Shown piece after piece: positions 9,347-18,530 of a stretch of 64,000 nucleotides of DNA; within the stretch, counting starts at the first letter, position 1; the number at the start of each line of letters is the position of its first letter. The notes under the pieces are model-generated. The model made no database searches. It had not been told where the DNA came from and was given only the letters and a program-made list of their open reading frames with translations. Origin of the DNA: Bifidobacterium choerinum (GTDB lineage: Bacteria; Actinomycetota; Actinomycetes; Actinomycetales; Bifidobacteriaceae); assembly GCF_000741135.1 (NCBI RefSeq), contig NZ_JGYU01000002.1, positions 437,880 through 501,879 of the forward strand, in the 5' to 3' direction. Made by a program: the position numbers and the translations under genes.

Positions 9347-11593
9347 ATGTCACAGTATTCATCGCAGCTGGAAGAGGAACAGGGAGCCGTCGACCGCGCC
9401 TACGGGCGTCTCGACGACCTGCGCGCGCAGGTGCGCAAGCGCCTGAGCGACGTGCGCGCGGCAGGGTCGCACGGCTCGCCGACGCAGCGCACCGAACGCG
9501 ACTCCTTCGCGACGATGTACGAGGACCGCCTCGCGCAGCTGCGCGCCGTCGAGGACCGCCTCGTCTTCGGCCGCCTCGACGACACGGCCGGCCGCCGCCG
9601 CTACATCGGGCGCATCGGCCTGTCGGACGCCGACCACGAGCCGATCCTCACCGACTGGCGCGCCGAGGCGGCGCGGCCGTTCTACGAGGCGACGCCGTCG
9701 CATCACGGCGACATCGTCATGCGCCGCCACATCACGCTGCACTTCCGCGACGTCGTCGGCATCGAGGACGAGGTGCTCGACGTGCACTCCGAACACGTCA
9801 ACGCCGCCTCCGAACAGGGCACGCTCACCGGCGAGGGCGCGCTGCTCGCCTCGCTCGGCTCGCGGCGCACCGGCAAGATGACCGACATCGTCGCGACGAT
9901 CCAGGCCGAGCAGGACCGCATCATCCGCGCCGACATGCGCGGCGCGCTCGTCGTGCAGGGCGGCCCCGGCACCGGCAAGACGGCCGTCGCGCTGCACCGC
10001 GCCGCCTACCTGCTGTACACGCACCGCCGTCGTCTCGAACGTTCCGGCGTGCTCGTCGTCGGCCCGAGCGAGGACTTCCTGCACTACATCGACCAGGTGC
10101 TGCCGTCGCTGGGCGAGACCGGCGTCGTCAGCCGCACGATCGGCGAGCTCGTCCCCGGCGTCGTCGCCGAACGCGAGGACGAGCCGCACGTCGCGCGCCT
10201 CAAGGGGCAGCGCCGCATGGCGCAGATGGTCGCGAACGCCGTCGCCGCGCGCGAGCGCGTGCCCTCGAAGCTGCCGACAATCACCGTCAACGGCGTCAGC
10301 GTGACGATGCGCGCCGGAGACATCGAACAGGCGATCGCCGACGCGCGCCGCACGCGCCAGCCGCACAACAAGGCGCGCGAGACCTTCGTCACGTCGATGC
10401 TTGAGGCGATGCGCACGCGCGTCGCCGAACAGCTCGACTACACGCCCGACGCCGCCGAGATGGGCGACATCCTCGCGCAGCTGCGCATGAACGACCGTCT
10501 GCGCGTCACGCTCAACCTCGCGTGGCTGCCGATGAACGGCGCGTGGATGATCGACCAGATGTTCTCGAAGCCGGTGCAGATCCGCCGCTTCGCGCCGTGG
10601 CTGACCGACGAGCAGGTGCGGATGCTCACGCGCGAGCCGGGCGCGCCGCTGACGCGTTCGGACATCCCGCTGCTCGACGAGGCGCTCGAGCTGCTCGGCC
10701 CCGACCCGCACGAGGCCGCCCGGCGCGCCGCGCGCGACGCCCGGCGCGCCGAGGAGGAGCAGTACGCGCGCGACACGCTCGCGCAGGCCGGCATCGGCTC
10801 GGGCATCGTCACGTCGAAAATGCTCGCCGACGAGATGAGCGCCGACGACGTCGAGCTCGTCGCGACGCGCGCCGCCGCCGACCGCGAATGGACCTACGGC
10901 CACGTCGTCGTCGACGAGGCGCAGGAGCTCACGCCGATGGACTGGCGGATGCTGATGCGCCGCTGCCCGTCGCGCTCGTTCACGATCGTCGGCGACGTCG
11001 CCCAGACCTCGGCGCTCGGCGGCACGCGCGACTGGACGAAGTCGATGAACGCGCTGTTCGGCCCGAAGAACTGGGACCTCAAGGAACTGACGATCAACTA
11101 CCGCAACCCGCGCGAGGTCTCCGACCTCGCGTCCGATTTCGCCCAGGGCGAAGGCCTGTACATCTCGACGGTCAAGGCGATCCGCTCGGTGCCCGACGCC
11201 GTCGAGCGCGCCGCCTTCGCCGACCGCGAGACGCTCTACCGCGCCGTCGGCGAACGGGTGCGCGCGCTCGCCGACGAGTTCGTCGATGACGGCGGCAGCG
11301 GACGCGTCGCCGTCATCACGCCTGACGAGATCGCCGACGCCGTGCACGCCGCCGTCGCCGACGGGCTGGACGCCCGTCCCGGTCTCGTCGACGACGAGGT
11401 CGTCGTCGTCGGCACGCAGGCGGTCAAGGGCCTCGAATACGACGCGGTCGTCGTCGTCGAGCCCGGCGCGATCGCCCAGGAGGCGCCGTCGCGGCTGAGC
11501 GCGGCGGCCGACCTGTACGTCGCGCTGACGCGTCCGACGCAGCGTCTGCTTATACTACGGACAAACGATGATGAAACGCTGCTCAACCTCTAA
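9347..11593 (+). CDS. helD: HelD-like RNA polymerase-recycling ATPase (UvrD/Rep superfamily)
   Basis: The 748-residue protein looks like HelD, a superfamily 1 ATPase that enters RNA polymerase and releases stalled polymerase from DNA or nascent RNA. Visible parts are: a long N-terminal coiled coil (residues 1-70, with QLEEEQGAVDRAYGRL), the Walker A loop GGPGTGKT (205-212) followed by HRAAYLLY, the Walker B stretch VVVDEAQELTPMDW, GDVAQTS, LTINYRNPREV, and the C-terminal VKGLEYDAVVVVEPG and YVALTRPTQRL. HelD proteins can also affect rifamycin sensitivity; that is family knowledge, not seen here. GAGGGGA lies about 15 bases upstream of the ATG, and TACACT (9302-9307) is a possible -10. serA starts ten bases after the stop. 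Confidence 0.85.
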   Translation: MSQYSSQLEEEQGAVDRAYGRLDDLRAQVRKRLSDVRAAGSHGSPTQRTERDSFATMYEDRLAQLRAVEDRLVFGRLDDTAGRRRYIGRIGLSDADHEPILTDWRAEAARPFYEATPSHHGDIVMRRHITLHFRDVVGIEDEVLDVHSEHVNAASEQGTLTGEGALLASLGSRRTGKMTDIVATIQAEQDRIIRADMRGALVVQGGPGTGKTAVALHRAAYLLYTHRRRLERSGVLVVGPSEDFLHYIDQVLPSLGETGVVSRTIGELVPGVVAEREDEPHVARLKGQRRMAQMVANAVAARERVPSKLPTITVNGVSVTMRAGDIEQAIADARRTRQPHNKARETFVTSMLEAMRTRVAEQLDYTPDAAEMGDILAQLRMNDRLRVTLNLAWLPMNGAWMIDQMFSKPVQIRRFAPWLTDEQVRMLTREPGAPLTRSDIPLLDEALELLGPDPHEAARRAARDARRAEEEQYARDTLAQAGIGSGIVTSKMLADEMSADDVELVATRAAADREWTYGHVVVDEAQELTPMDWRMLMRRCPSRSFTIVGDVAQTSALGGTRDWTKSMNALFGPKNWDLKELTINYRNPREVSDLASDFAQGEGLYISTVKAIRSVPDAVERAAFADRETLYRAVGERVRALADEFVDDGGSGRVAVITPDEIADAVHAAVADGLDARPGLVDDEVVVVGTQAVKGLEYDAVVVVEPGAIAQEAPSRLSAAADLYVALTRPTQRLLILRTNDDETLLNL

Positions 11594-11603
11594 GGTGGAT
11601 TCC

Positions 11604-12806
11604 ATGCCGAAAGCACTGTTACTGGAAAACATCCATCCGCTCGCCGCGCAGGCGCTGCGCGACCATGGCTTCGAAGTCGAGACGATGAAGGGCGCCCTCT
11701 CCGAGGACGAGCTCATCGACGCGCTCGACGGCGTCGACCTGCTCGGCATCCGATCCAAGACGACGGTGACGAGGCGCGTGCTCGACGCGCGCCCGACGCT
11801 GACGGCCATCGGATGCTTCTGCATCGGCACGAACCAGGTCGACCTTGCCGCCGCGGCGAAGGCCGGCGTCGCCGTGTTCAACGCGCCGTATTCGAACACG
11901 CGTTCCGTCGTCGAGCTCGTCGTCTGCGACATCATCTGCCTGATGCGCCGCATCCCCGCGCACACGCACCATATGAAGCACGGCCTGTGGGACAAGTCGG
12001 CCGCCGGCTCGCACGAGGTGCGCGGCAAGACGCTCGGCATCATCGGCTACGGCAACATCGGCTCGCAGCTGTCGGTGCTCGCCGAGGCGCTCGGCATGCA
12101 CGTGCTGTTCTACGACATCGAGGAGAAGCTCGCCCTCGGCAACGCCGAACGCTGCGAGACGCTCGACGAGCTGCTCGAACGCTCCGACGCCGTCACGATC
12201 CATGTGGACGGCAGGAAGACGAACGTCGGCTTCTTCGGCGAGGACCAGTTCGCGCACATGAAGCAGGACGCGATCTTCATCAACTGCTCGCGCGGCTTCG
12301 TCGTCGACCTCGATGCGCTCAAGCGCCATCTCGACTGCGGCCACCTGTCCGGCGCGGCAATCGACGTGTTCCAGACCGAGCCGAAGAAGAGCGGCGACGA
12401 GTTCCATACGGTGCTCGCCGACGAGGACAACATGATCCTCACGCCGCACATCGGCGGTTCGACGCTCGAAGCGCAGGAGTCGATCGGCCAGTTCGTCTCC
12501 CAGCGTCTCGAGGACTACTGGACGAAGGCGTCGACGATGCTGTCGGTCAACCTGCCGCAGATCACGACCGGCCCATGCAAGGGCGCGGCACGCATCGCGC
12601 ATCTGCACGACAACCTGCCGGGCATCCTCGCCGCCGTCAACCATGTGCTCGGCGAACAGGACATCAACATCTCGGCGCAGGCGCTCGGCACCGAAGGCGA
12701 GATCGGCTACGTCGTCACCGACGTCGCGACGGTCCCCGACGAGCAGGCGCTCGACGCGCTCGCCGCGATCCCCGGCACGATCCGCATGCGCGTCCTCGAG
12801 CACTGA
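11604..12806 (+). CDS. serA: D-3-phosphoglycerate dehydrogenase with ACT domain
   Basis: SerA oxidises 3-phosphoglycerate to 3-phosphohydroxypyruvate with NAD, the first step of serine synthesis. The 400-residue form matches the short E. coli-like type. It has an N-terminal substrate domain (GIRSKTTVT), the NAD motif GIIGYGNIGSQL, the FINCSRGFVVD helix, the catalytic His in LTPHIGGST, and a C-terminal ACT domain (about 325-400, HLHDNLPGILAAVN) that in relatives binds serine for feedback. The ATG at 11604 has AAGGTGG six bases upstream; an in-frame ATG 36 bases earlier would overlap helD. It is closely spaced with helD and probably cotranscribed. Confidence 0.95.
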   Translation: MPKALLLENIHPLAAQALRDHGFEVETMKGALSEDELIDALDGVDLLGIRSKTTVTRRVLDARPTLTAIGCFCIGTNQVDLAAAAKAGVAVFNAPYSNTRSVVELVVCDIICLMRRIPAHTHHMKHGLWDKSAAGSHEVRGKTLGIIGYGNIGSQLSVLAEALGMHVLFYDIEEKLALGNAERCETLDELLERSDAVTIHVDGRKTNVGFFGEDQFAHMKQDAIFINCSRGFVVDLDALKRHLDCGHLSGAAIDVFQTEPKKSGDEFHTVLADEDNMILTPHIGGSTLEAQESIGQFVSQRLEDYWTKASTMLSVNLPQITTGPCKGAARIAHLHDNLPGILAAVNHVLGEQDINISAQALGTEGEIGYVVTDVATVPDEQALDALAAIPGTIRMRVLEH

Positions 12807-12919
12807 CGGACGCCGCACGCGCGCTTGTCATACAGGAAACACAGACATACGGAAGGAGGCCGCATGGTCGTCGCCCGGCGGACGGTCGCCGTCATCAGTG
12901 CACCGTCGCCGGCACATGG

Positions 12920-13366
12920 TCACTCCGCCTCGCGCAGATCGTCGATCGCGCGCTGGAAGTCATTGAGGTCCTCGAAGTTCTGGTAGACGCTCGCGAAGCG
13001 CAGATACGCCACCTCGTCGAGCTCGCGCAGCGGCTTGAGGATCGCCTTGCCGACCTGTTCGGACGGCACTTCGGCGATGCCCTGCGCGCGCAGGCTCTCC
13101 TCGACCTTCTGGCCAAGCTGCTTGAGGTCGTCCTCGTTGATCGGCCGGCCCTGGCAGGCCTTGCGCACGCCGGCGACGACCTTGTTGCGGTCGAACTGCT
13201 CGACGTTGCCCGAGCGTTTCCTCACGAGCAGCGTCGCCGTCTCGACGGTGCTGAAGCGGCGCCCGCATTTGGGGCATTCGCGCCGTCGCCGGATCGAATG
13301 GCCGTCGTCGCTGATGCGCGTGTCGATCACCTTGGTATCGGGGTTCTGGCAGAAAGGACAATACAT
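12920..13366 (-). CDS. nrdR: Transcriptional repressor NrdR
   Basis: NrdR represses ribonucleotide reductase genes in response to bound ATP/dATP. The 148-residue protein starts with the zinc ribbon MYCPFCQN...C-P-K-C-G-R-R-F (Cys pairs at 3/6 and about 31/34), followed by STVETA and the ATP-cone domain ([17 protein letters not shown] onward). Length and order match the family. The open frame extends 49 codons upstream, but the ATG at 13366 places the zinc ribbon at the N terminus as in all NrdR proteins. No Shine-Dalgarno sequence is visible, and TATTGT ends seven bases before the ATG, so the mRNA could be leaderless. It converges on serA. Confidence 0.96.
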   Translation of the reverse strand: MYCPFCQNPDTKVIDTRISDDGHSIRRRRECPKCGRRFSTVETATLLVRKRSGNVEQFDRNKVVAGVRKACQGRPINEDDLKQLGQKVEESLRAQGIAEVPSEQVGKAILKPLRELDEVAYLRFASVYQNFEDLNDFQRAIDDLREAE

Positions 13367-13710
13367 ATCTGCAACAATAGCGGCAAGCGCTCCCTTTGCG
13401 CCCGACCGCGCGCCGCCGCGCACGCCGACTCCTGCATGCGATATGAGATGAAGGTTTCGTTTCTCCTTCCCCACACACTTGTCGAGATCGGGTCCATACG
13501 CAGTTTTCCACATTAATCAGCGACGCCGAATCATACACGTATATCACGGAATCTGTGTCATTCATATCGAAGAGACGATTGGATTACAAAGACCTCAGAT
13601 TCTGAATGAGATTCTTTGCCACATGCTCTCCATCTTGCGGCACGCAACATAGAAGCCTCGCTGGTTAAAATATAATCAAGAAAAGCAAAGAAGCGAAAGG
13701 GGAGGGAAGA
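13367..13710. promoter_or_regulatory. Intergenic region with perfect TATAAT -10 element
   Basis: This gene-free stretch separates nrdR from the small membrane gene. From about 13514 the composition changes sharply to A+T-rich. A perfect TATAAT stands at 13671-13676 within TTAAAATATAATCA on the plus strand, about 35 bases before the TTG start at 13711. No good -35 box is present at 17-bp spacing. Nothing else coding is evident in the 344 bases. Confidence 0.55.
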
Positions 13711-13962
13711 TTGCGTCATCCTATTTCACATGAGCAGCTATACACGGATTATGGCTCAATACTCACCATTGCACAGATCATTACCATTCTAGGCATTCTC
13801 AGCTTCGGCGCGGTAGAGACATACATGGCTTATCGATTCTTCAGTTCGCATATCGAGCAGAGCTCAGGTCTGGCTATGGTATGGATTCGCCTCGCCCTCT
13901 ACCCGATTTTCACCCTAATCGTCGCCGCCGTGCTCCAACTCACGAAAGAACCCTGGAAATGA
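13711..13962 (+). CDS. Small two-helix membrane protein of unknown function, TTG start
   Basis: The 83-residue protein is not recognised. Two hydrophobic segments are clear: about residues 17-41 (ILTIAQIITILGILSFGAVE) and about 55-75 (GLAMVWIRLALYPIFTLIV). The tail is short and basic (KEPWK). The TTG start is chosen because a strong GGGGAGGG lies 5-10 bases upstream and no ATG is available. The stop overlaps the next ATG as ATGA, so it was probably coupled to the secreted amidase gene that is now broken. Base composition is markedly lower in G+C than in the flanking core genes, suggesting transfer or a fast-evolving locus. An immunity or holin-like role would fit the pairing, but there is no direct evidence. 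Confidence 0.65.
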   Translation: MRHPISHEQLYTDYGSILTIAQIITILGILSFGAVETYMAYRFFSSHIEQSSGLAMVWIRLALYPIFTLIVAAVLQLTKEPWK

Positions 13963-14781
13963 AAAAGAAAATTATCACTTTCATAGTGTAATCCTGACAA
14001 TTCTCGCCAGTCCGTTCGTCCCCGTATCCGCCAACGCATCCGACGTAGGCGCCTCCACATCCGCGAGCACACTGAAAACCCTACAAGTTTCCCAAGTGAC
14101 ATCACGAGCACCTCAGACAGCATCGATCCACCTCCTGCACCAATAATCGAGCTGCCGGAGAACCAGAAAAGCACAATTGAAGAGCTCTCAACTTCACGTG
14201 CCGCCATGAGCGTCGCCTAATGCGGATCTACGCATTAGGCGACGGCGGTTTCTCCTCATTAAACAACGCCGGCCACGCTTGGATATCCATTACCAATTAC
14301 AACGGATCCCCCCCCTTGAAAATAGGAGGATTGACCGTAGCCGACGGCAAATCCATCACCGTAGGCACATGGGGCAACACAAACCCTCACAGGACTTTGG
14401 CACAACGCAGAAGGATACGCGCAGAGCACCGGCGTGTGCTGGGGAGATGCTGTTTCTATCCAAAGACCCCTGAGACAGGAAGATCTCACCATCGTGAATC
14501 AGAACATCACCGCGCATACAACATGGGGATTAGTCAACAACAACTGTTCGACTTTCGCATCACTTATTTGGAATTCAGTCGCCACTGAAGACGAAAAAGT
14601 CGATGCGGGAATGCTCAACATGCCAGGCAACCTTGTCGGCAGCATAAAGAAGGTGGGAGCAAACGTCAGTTGGTCTCTATACGCCGAAGGCTACCGAGTG
14701 CCTTTCGATTATCCGACATACTACGGAAATCCACCCATACGCAAGAATCCGACTTTTGACAATTCCTCCTCAAGCTCCTGA
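13959..14781 (+). pseudogene. Broken gene for a secreted permuted papain-like (NlpC/P60-related) amidase
   Basis: Joining three frames gives one coherent protein of about 270 residues. It starts MKKKIITFIV, is cut by a stop at codon 11, and continues one frame over as ILTILASPFVPVSANA, so together a signal peptide with an A-x-A cleavage site. A Thr/Ser/Pro linker follows (SDITSTSDSIDPPPAP, another frame). It ends in a stop at 14218-14220, where a third frame starts (MRIYALGDGGFSSLNNAGHAW). A last shift near 14391 leads to GLWHNAEGYAQSTGVCWGDA and the remainder to 14781. The order of GHAW before NNNCSTFASLIW fits the circularly permuted papain-like fold (catalytic His then Cys). At least four lesions make a sequencing error an unlikely sole explanation. 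G+C is low, like the upstream gene. Confidence 0.72.
14211..14244. repeat. Perfect 14-bp inverted repeat with 6-base loop
   Basis: Arms CGTCGCCTAATGCG (14211-14224) and CGCATTAGGCGACG (14231-14244) are exact reverse complements around the loop GATCTA. The repeat covers the stop codon of one frame and the ATG of the next inside the broken amidase gene. No T tract follows, so it is not a typical terminator. It could be a template-switch product. Confidence 0.9.
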
Positions 14782-14844
14782 GTAACTCCAAGTCCCGGAC
14801 AGCCAAGCTCGATGGCCGTGCGCGCATCGTCGCGACGGTCATCG

Positions 14845-15303
14845 TCACATGCCCATCGGCAGGACGAGGTGCTGGCCGGGGCTGAGCGCGGCCGAGTCCA
14901 GGTCGTTCAGCGCCATCAGTTCGGCCACGCCGTCCTGCGCGTTCGCATAGCCGCACCAACGCGCGATCGACCACAACGTGTCGCCGGAGCGCACCGTATA
15001 GTGCACGACGGCGGCATCGGCGGCATCGGAAGCCGTCGCCTGCGTTCCGGCGGCTGCAGGCGAGCGCCCGCCGGACCAGGCGCCGCTGCCCCACAGCGCG
15101 AAGGACGTCGCGCACGCCAGCAGCACGATGACGAGCATGCGCATATGGCGCGCGAACCAGCCGCGCACCGGCGCCGCGACGGCGTGCTCGCCGCTGCGCA
15201 GACGGATGCGATCCGCCCGTTCGGGCGCCGGCACATCGAGGACCACGCAGCTTCGGCCCATGTCACAGCCGGTCGCCATCGTCCGCATCCCACGAGTCTC
15301 CAT
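14845..15303 (-). CDS. LysM-domain SOS cell-division inhibitor (YneA/DivS-like)
   Basis: The 152-residue protein has a cytoplasmic N-terminal part, one membrane helix (about MRMLVIVLLACATSFALWG, near 52-70), a short linker and a C-terminal LysM domain (YTVRSGDTLWSIARWCG through LSPGQHLVLP). LysM binds peptidoglycan, so the domain faces the wall. It is divergent from lexA with LexA boxes in between. The same arrangement is known for yneA in Bacillus and for functionally similar SOS division inhibitors in actinobacteria. The start at 15303 has AAAGGTGG five bases upstream; the longer open frame would run through the LexA boxes. The function as division inhibitor is inferred from architecture and regulation. 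Confidence 0.85.
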   Translation of the reverse strand: METRGMRTMATGCDMGRSCVVLDVPAPERADRIRLRSGEHAVAAPVRGWFARHMRMLVIVLLACATSFALWGSGAWSGGRSPAAAGTQATASDAADAAVVHYTVRSGDTLWSIARWCGYANAQDGVAELMALNDLDSAALSPGQHLVLPMGM

Positions 15304-15315
15304 ACGAGCCACCTT

Positions 15316-15330
15316 TCGAACATCTGTTCT
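15316..15330. promoter_or_regulatory. LexA box 1
   Basis: TCGAACATCTGTTCT matches the Gram-positive SOS consensus CGAAC-N4-GTTCG with one mismatch at the last base. It lies only 13 bases upstream of the LysM gene start, where bound LexA would block its promoter or leader. Confidence 0.85.
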
Positions 15331-15348
15331 CTCCGTGGCTTCGATGTT

Positions 15349-15362
15349 CGCACGGATGTTCG
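15349..15362. promoter_or_regulatory. LexA box 2
   Basis: CGCACGGATGTTCG matches CGAAC-N4-GTTCG with one mismatch (C for A at position 3). It is the middle of three boxes in the shared lexA/LysM control region. Confidence 0.75.
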
Positions 15363-15380
15363 ATTTCGTCAAGCCGGATT

Positions 15381-15394
15381 CGAACATCTGTTTG
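15381..15394. promoter_or_regulatory. LexA box 3
   Basis: CGAACATCTGTTTG matches CGAAC-N4-GTTCG with one mismatch. It is the box nearest lexA, 50 bases before its start, and supports autorepression. Confidence 0.85.
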
Positions 15395-15443
15395 ATTTCC
15401 TCGGCGTTTCGCGGTATCGTGGCTAGCAACGAAAGGACATGCC

Positions 15444-16136
15444 ATGCACAGCACCGAACCACAGCGGGAGCAGACGGGCAACGCCGGCCCGCAGGAGCCA
15501 CTCACCGAACGCCAACGGCGCGTGTACGACGCGATCCGCGACCTGATCTCCCGTCAGGGATTCGCGCCTTCGCTGCGCGAGATCGGCCAGGCCGCGGGAC
15601 TCAAGAGCACGTCGTCGGTCCAGCATCAGCTGCAGGTGCTCGAACTCAAGGGCTACATCCGCCGCGACGCAAACAAGGGCCGCGCGATCGAGATCATCGG
15701 GCCGCAGGACGTGCCGGTCTCCTTCGGCGCCGAGCTGCAGCCCGAGGGCGACGCCTATCTGGCCTCGCGCGACGTGCCGCTCGTCGGCGCGATCGCCGCC
15801 GGCACACCGATCACGGCCGAGCAGCATGTCGAGGACGTCATGCGCCTACCGGTGCGGCTCACCGGCACCGGCAACCTGTTCATGCTCGAGGTGCACGGCG
15901 ATTCGATGATCGACGCCGCGATCTGCGACGGCGACTTCGTCGTCGTCCGCGAGCAGCAGGACGCCGAGAATGGCGACATCGTCGCCGCCCTGCTCGGCGA
16001 CGAGGCGACCGTCAAGACCTTCCGCCAGGAGCACGGCCACATCTGGCTCATCCCCCACAACCCGAACTATTCGCCGATCGACGGCACGCACGCCCAGATC
16101 ATGGGCAAGGTCGTCACTGTGCTGCGCAGGCTGTAG
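15444..16136 (+). CDS. lexA: SOS-response repressor LexA
   Basis: LexA represses DNA-damage genes and cleaves itself when RecA is activated. The 230-residue protein has an N-terminal winged helix-turn-helix (about 20-85, with [20 protein letters not shown]), the cleavage site Ala119-Gly120, the catalytic Ser154 in HGDSM and Lys191 in EATVKTF. Length and spacing are normal. GAAAGGA lies eight bases upstream of the ATG. It controls itself and the divergent LysM gene through three boxes in the 140-base spacer. It converges on the CDF exporter gene. Confidence 0.97.
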   Translation: MHSTEPQREQTGNAGPQEPLTERQRRVYDAIRDLISRQGFAPSLREIGQAAGLKSTSSVQHQLQVLELKGYIRRDANKGRAIEIIGPQDVPVSFGAELQPEGDAYLASRDVPLVGAIAAGTPITAEQHVEDVMRLPVRLTGTGNLFMLEVHGDSMIDAAICDGDFVVVREQQDAENGDIVAALLGDEATVKTFRQEHGHIWLIPHNPNYSPIDGTHAQIMGKVVTVLRRL

Positions 16137-16168
16137 CCGCGTCCCCGCCGGTCACGATCCACGCCGAT

Positions 16169-17110
16169 TCACGAATGGATGCGCGAGGCGCTTTCGTTCG
16201 TGTAGCCCTCCGGTTCGAGCTGGAAGGTCGTGTGCGGGATCGAGACCGGGAAATGCTCGCGCAGGCAGTCCTGCATCCGGTGCAGCACCTCGCCGGCCTG
16301 CTCCATCGTCATGTCGCGGTCGACGACGACGTGCGCGGTGAGGATCGGCATGCCGGTCGCGACGACGCTCGCATGCAGGTCGTGCACGGCGATCACATGC
16401 GGCACCTGCTGCAGATGCTCGCGTACCTTGTCCAGGTCGAGCCCTTCGGGCGTCTCCTCGAGCAGCACGCGCATCGCGTCGCGCACGAGGATGAAGGCGC
16501 GCGGGATCATCAGCAGCGCGATGAACGCGCCGGCGATCGCGTCGAAGCCGTCCCAGCCGGTCGTCATCATGACGACGGCCGAGACGATGACGGCCACCGA
16601 GCCGAGCGCGTCGTTGCACACCTCGAGGAACGCGGCGCGCATGTTCATGTTGTCGCCCGACCGTGCGCGCAGCACGAGGATCGAGCCGACGTTCGCGGCC
16701 AGGCCGAGGATGCCGAAGAACAGCAGCAGCCGCACGTCGTGGATCGTGTCCGATTCAGCGCCGAACAGACGCATGCCGGCCTCGACGAGCGCATACAGGC
16801 CGACGAACAGCAGCAGCACGCCACCGCCGGCGGCCGTGATGACCTCGAGGCGCGCCCATCCCCATGTGCGCGCGTTGTTCGGCCGGCGGCGCATCAGATA
16901 GGCGGTGAGCGTCGACGCGGCGAGCACCGAGACGTCGGTCATCATATGGCCGGCGTCGACGAGCAGCGCGAGCGAGCCGGTGACGACGGCGCCGACGACC
17001 TCGGCCACGAAGATCGTGCCGGTCAGGATCAATGTCGTCGTCAGTCTGCCGGCATGGTCCATCCCCTTGCCCGCCATGTCCGTGTCCGTGTGTGTGTGCG
17101 TGCGCGCCAT
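16169..17110 (-). CDS. Cation diffusion facilitator family metal exporter
   Basis: The 313-residue protein is a CDF (CzcD/ZitB-like) divalent-cation/proton antiporter of the membrane. It has a short His-rich start (MARTHTHTDTD), six membrane segments, the site in helix 2 (SLALLVDAGHMMTDV, with D52, H55 and D59) and a cytoplasmic C-terminal domain (about 215-313). In helix 5 the usual HxxxD reads EVCND, so one metal ligand is Glu in place of His; this may change metal choice. The start at 17110 has AGGGAGA six bases upstream. A 24-bp perfect palindrome lies 31-54 bases before the start. The substrate metal cannot be told from sequence. Confidence 0.9.
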   Translation of the reverse strand: MARTHTHTDTDMAGKGMDHAGRLTTTLILTGTIFVAEVVGAVVTGSLALLVDAGHMMTDVSVLAASTLTAYLMRRRPNNARTWGWARLEVITAAGGGVLLLFVGLYALVEAGMRLFGAESDTIHDVRLLLFFGILGLAANVGSILVLRARSGDNMNMRAAFLEVCNDALGSVAVIVSAVVMMTTGWDGFDAIAGAFIALLMIPRAFILVRDAMRVLLEETPEGLDLDKVREHLQQVPHVIAVHDLHASVVATGMPILTAHVVVDRDMTMEQAGEVLHRMQDCLREHFPVSIPHTTFQLEPEGYTNESASRIHS

Positions 17111-17140
17111 GTCATCTCCCTGTCGTCTTCCATCCTCGAT

Positions 17141-17164
17141 GCCGATCCGGCGCGCCGGATCGGC
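17141..17164. promoter_or_regulatory. 24-bp perfect palindrome upstream of the metal exporter
   Basis: GCCGATCCGGCG followed directly by its reverse complement CGCCGGATCGGC gives a loopless 24-bp palindrome. It sits 31 bases before the CDF exporter start, a good position for an operator of a dimeric metal-responsive repressor. A DNA or RNA structural role is also possible. Inference only. Confidence 0.5.
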
Positions 17165-17278
17165 CCTTGCCGTCCGGCGCCGCCGCTGTTGCACATCCTA
17201 GGACGCCGTCCCCGGCGTGGCAATAGCCGAGGATGCGGGCGGCGCGTTGGCGGAGCGGCCCTTCCGCCCCACAACGCC

Positions 17279-17324
17279 GAGGGTCGGCCTTCCGATCGAT
17301 CGCTCGATCGGAAGGCCGACCCTC
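17279..17324 (-). terminator. 21-bp hairpin downstream of ldh
   Basis: Perfect 21-base arms (17279-17299 and 17304-17324; GAGGGTCGGCC... and its complement) enclose a four-base loop TCGC. The hairpin begins about 48 bases after the ldh stop in its direction of transcription. There is no clear U tract, but the stem is very stable. Probable terminator for ldh. Confidence 0.7.
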
Positions 17325-17371
17325 GAAAGCCGTCATTCGCGGATCCATACGGATCCGCCGTCATGGCCGGA

Positions 17372-18355
<984 letters not shown>

Positions 18356-18530
18356 TCACCGACGATCCGCTTGTGGCGGATGCGTACTTCATTCGCTGTT
18401 CACTGTATCAGACGGGTCCCGTGTTCACGGTTCGAAAAAAACGGTGCCGGGGCCGCTCCCCCGCTGCTTTCGTACCCCGATGCCGACAGCGCCGTCGGCG
18501 ACCTTCGGGGCTTCCATCATGGCTATACGA

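Noticed and set aside
12960..13565. Alternative minus-strand frame of 201 codons covering nrdR
   Set aside because: The part overlapping nrdR has shadow composition, and the upstream part lies in the A+T-rich gap with no ribosome site.
13959..14781. Programmed frameshifting in the amidase gene
   Set aside because: At least four shifts in different directions and an in-frame stop after ten codons are needed; no slippery heptamer with downstream structure explains them together.
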